DNA of 6,592 nucleotides from Deltaproteobacteria bacterium. Lineage in GTDB: Bacteria; Desulfobacterota; Desulfobacteria; C00003060; C00003106. The position numbers and the translations under genes were made by a program. Shown here one piece after another: positions 5,362 to 6,592 of this stretch. Where the stretch lies: the NCBI GenBank assembly GCA_019314005.1, contig JAFDAE010000247.1, positions 1 to 6,592 on the forward strand. Direction: 5' to 3'. Position 1 is the first letter of the stretch. Each line of letters starts with the position of its first letter. The notes below the pieces were generated by a model that saw nothing but the letters and a program-made list of their open reading frames with translations, was not told where the DNA came from and made no database searches.

Positions 5362-6592
5362 TCAATCCCTAAACCTAACTACAAACCTACTCCCCTTCCC
5401 TTCCTCGCTCTCCACCAAAATACTCGCCCCGTTTGCCTCGGCCAGACTCTTTGAGACCGAAAGTCCCAGACCTATCCCTTTTGCCTTGGTGGTAAAGAGG
5501 GGTTCGAATATCTTTTCCATGTTCTCCTTGGGGATGCCACAGCCATCATCATCAAAGACGACCTCTGTGGCTCCGCCTGTTTCCCTTGTGGATATCTTGA
5601 GGGTCCCGCTTTCTCCCATTGCATGCACAGCGTTTTCGATCAGGTTCAAAAATATCTGGCCCACCTGGATGGGGTCGATAGAGACAGTGGCCATGTCTTC
5701 GGGAAAGTTTGAGCTTATTGTGATATTATCAGGTATTAGCGATTTGGATAAGGTTGCTGCGACTAATTGATTGATGTCGGTGTCCTGTCGCATGGGCTCC
5801 TTGATCCGCGCAAAATCCAAAAGGTCTGTAATGATCTTGTTCGCGGTATTGATTTCCCGGTTCATTATTCTAATGTTGTCTTTGACCGCTTCATCCTGAA
5901 TAGTCTCCATCTTCATGTTGAGGAAGTAACAGGCATTCTTTATCACTCCCAGAGGATTGCGAAGCTCATGCCCCACACCGCTTGACAACTGTCCCAGTAC
6001 GGCGAGCCTTTCTTTGCGGACCAGGGCTTCATGGGCCTCTTTGAGCTCCCGTGTTCTTTCTTCGACCTTTTGCTCTAAGTCGTTTCGTGCTTCTTCCAAA
6101 GCCTCGGCGTATCCCTTTAGCTTTTCTTCTGCCCGTTTGCGTTCGGTGATGTCTGAGAAAAGAGTAGCAAAGTTTCCTTTGGTAGGCGAAAATGCCGATA
6201 TTTTAAAAGACTTGGCCAGCGGTTCAAAAGTCGTTTCAAAGGTAGTAGGCTCCCCGGAAGATGCCACTTTCGCGTAGATTTCCAAGTAAGGTGCTTCGCC
6301 CGTTCCGTAAAGCTCGGAGGCTTTGGCTCCTATGGCATCGTCTCTTTTTATACCTACAATGAATTTGAAAGCGGGATTGACGTCCAAGATCCTGTAATCC
6401 ACCGGTTCGCCTGATTCGTCGTAGATAATTTCGTGAAGGGCTATCCCTTCGTTTGTTGAGGAGTACAGGGAGCGGTATCGCACCTCACTTTCCCTTAACG
6501 CCTCCTCCGCCCGCTTCTTGTCGACAAGCTTCCTGTTGAACGCGCCCGTTAGTTCGGCTACTTCTTGGCCTCCTCCGATGAATTCAAGCTCT
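5362..6592 (-). CDS. Sensor histidine kinase, C-terminal part (5' end outside window)
   Basis: The frame is open to the window edge. A GTG at 6483 could be called a start, but 36 further in-frame codons upstream encode sequence typical of the end of a HAMP domain (QEVAELTGAFN) and a linker (KKRAEEALRESE), so the true start is outside. Numbered from the GTG, a PAS domain covers about 3-116, a charged coiled coil about 114-160, HisKA has H172 (GVGHELRNPL), the N-box has N280 and N284, G1 is DDGCG at 312-316 and G2 GIGLGL at 336-341. The protein ends shortly after the ATPase domain, with no receiver, so it must pass phosphate to a separate receiver. The HAMP end implies a membrane-bound sensor. 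All kinase motifs are present. The downstream hybrid kinase is 295 bp away, so shared transcription is uncertain. Confidence 0.93.
   Translation of the reverse strand, partial: ELEFIGGGQEVAELTGAFNRKLVDKKRAEEALRESEVRYRSLYSSTNEGIALHEIIYDESGEPVDYRILDVNPAFKFIVGIKRDDAIGAKASELYGTGEAPYLEIYAKVASSGEPTTFETTFEPLAKSFKISAFSPTKGNFATLFSDITERKRAEEKLKGYAEALEEARNDLEQKVEERTRELKEAHEALVRKERLAVLGQLSSGVGHELRNPLGVIKNACYFLNMKMETIQDEAVKDNIRIMNREINTANKIITDLLDFARIKEPMRQDTDINQLVAATLSKSLIPDNITISSNFPEDMATVSIDPIQVGQIFLNLIENAVHAMGESGTLKISTRETGGATEVVFDDDGCGIPKENMEKIFEPLFTTKAKGIGLGLSVSKSLAEANGASILVESEEGKGSRFVVRFRD

Noticed and set aside
5177..5365. 62-codon minus-strand frame directly overlapping the stop of the sensor kinase
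   Set aside because: It uses a TTG start and is built almost entirely from the repeat blocks of the spacer; the protein has no recognisable domain, and its apparent sequence follows the DNA repeats.
5362..6483. GTG at 6483 as the true start of the sensor kinase
   Set aside because: The frame continues upstream to the window edge and encodes HAMP-like and linker residues, so the gene is truncated by the window rather than starting there.

Overview
The window holds a stretch of two-component signalling genes, all on the minus strand, so transcription runs from high to low coordinates. The style suggests a Desulfobacterota-like (delta-proteobacterial) or similar environmental bacterium. The clues are soluble hybrid kinases of REC-PAS-HisKA-HATPase-REC layout, cysteine-bearing PAS domains, moderate GC by eye, and intergenic spacers full of short repeats. 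This assignment is inference from gene style only; there is no marker gene in the window.

Layout in transcription order. (1) 6592-5362: C-terminal part of a sensor histidine kinase whose start lies outside the window; a probable HAMP end, a PAS domain, a long coiled coil, HisKA and HATPase are visible. (2) 5361-5067: a 295-bp spacer of repeats, with no convincing gene. (3) 5066-3236: a hybrid kinase that is broken by an apparent deletion of about 0.1 kb plus a frameshift inside the ATPase domain, leaving an N-terminal REC-PAS-HisKA piece and a C-terminal HATPase-REC piece. (4) 3235-3001: a spacer largely filled by a 200-bp inverted-repeat element. (5) 3000-2236: a tandem receiver protein (REC-REC). 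(6) 2212-308: an intact hybrid kinase REC-PAS-HisKA-HATPase-REC, paralogous to the broken one. (7) 311-1: the N-terminus of a membrane-anchored sensor, overlapping the previous stop codon and running off the window.

Together the genes encode at least three histidine kinase cores and six receiver domains. There is no DNA-binding, cyclic-di-GMP, HPt or other output domain inside the window. The genes 3000-1 look like one operon (23-nt gap, then an ATGA overlap). The likely picture is a multi-step phosphorelay whose output regulator and remaining sensor parts are encoded outside the window. The unusual content is in the repeats and in the broken kinase rather than in a new enzyme system; I did not find convincing evidence of a previously undescribed system.
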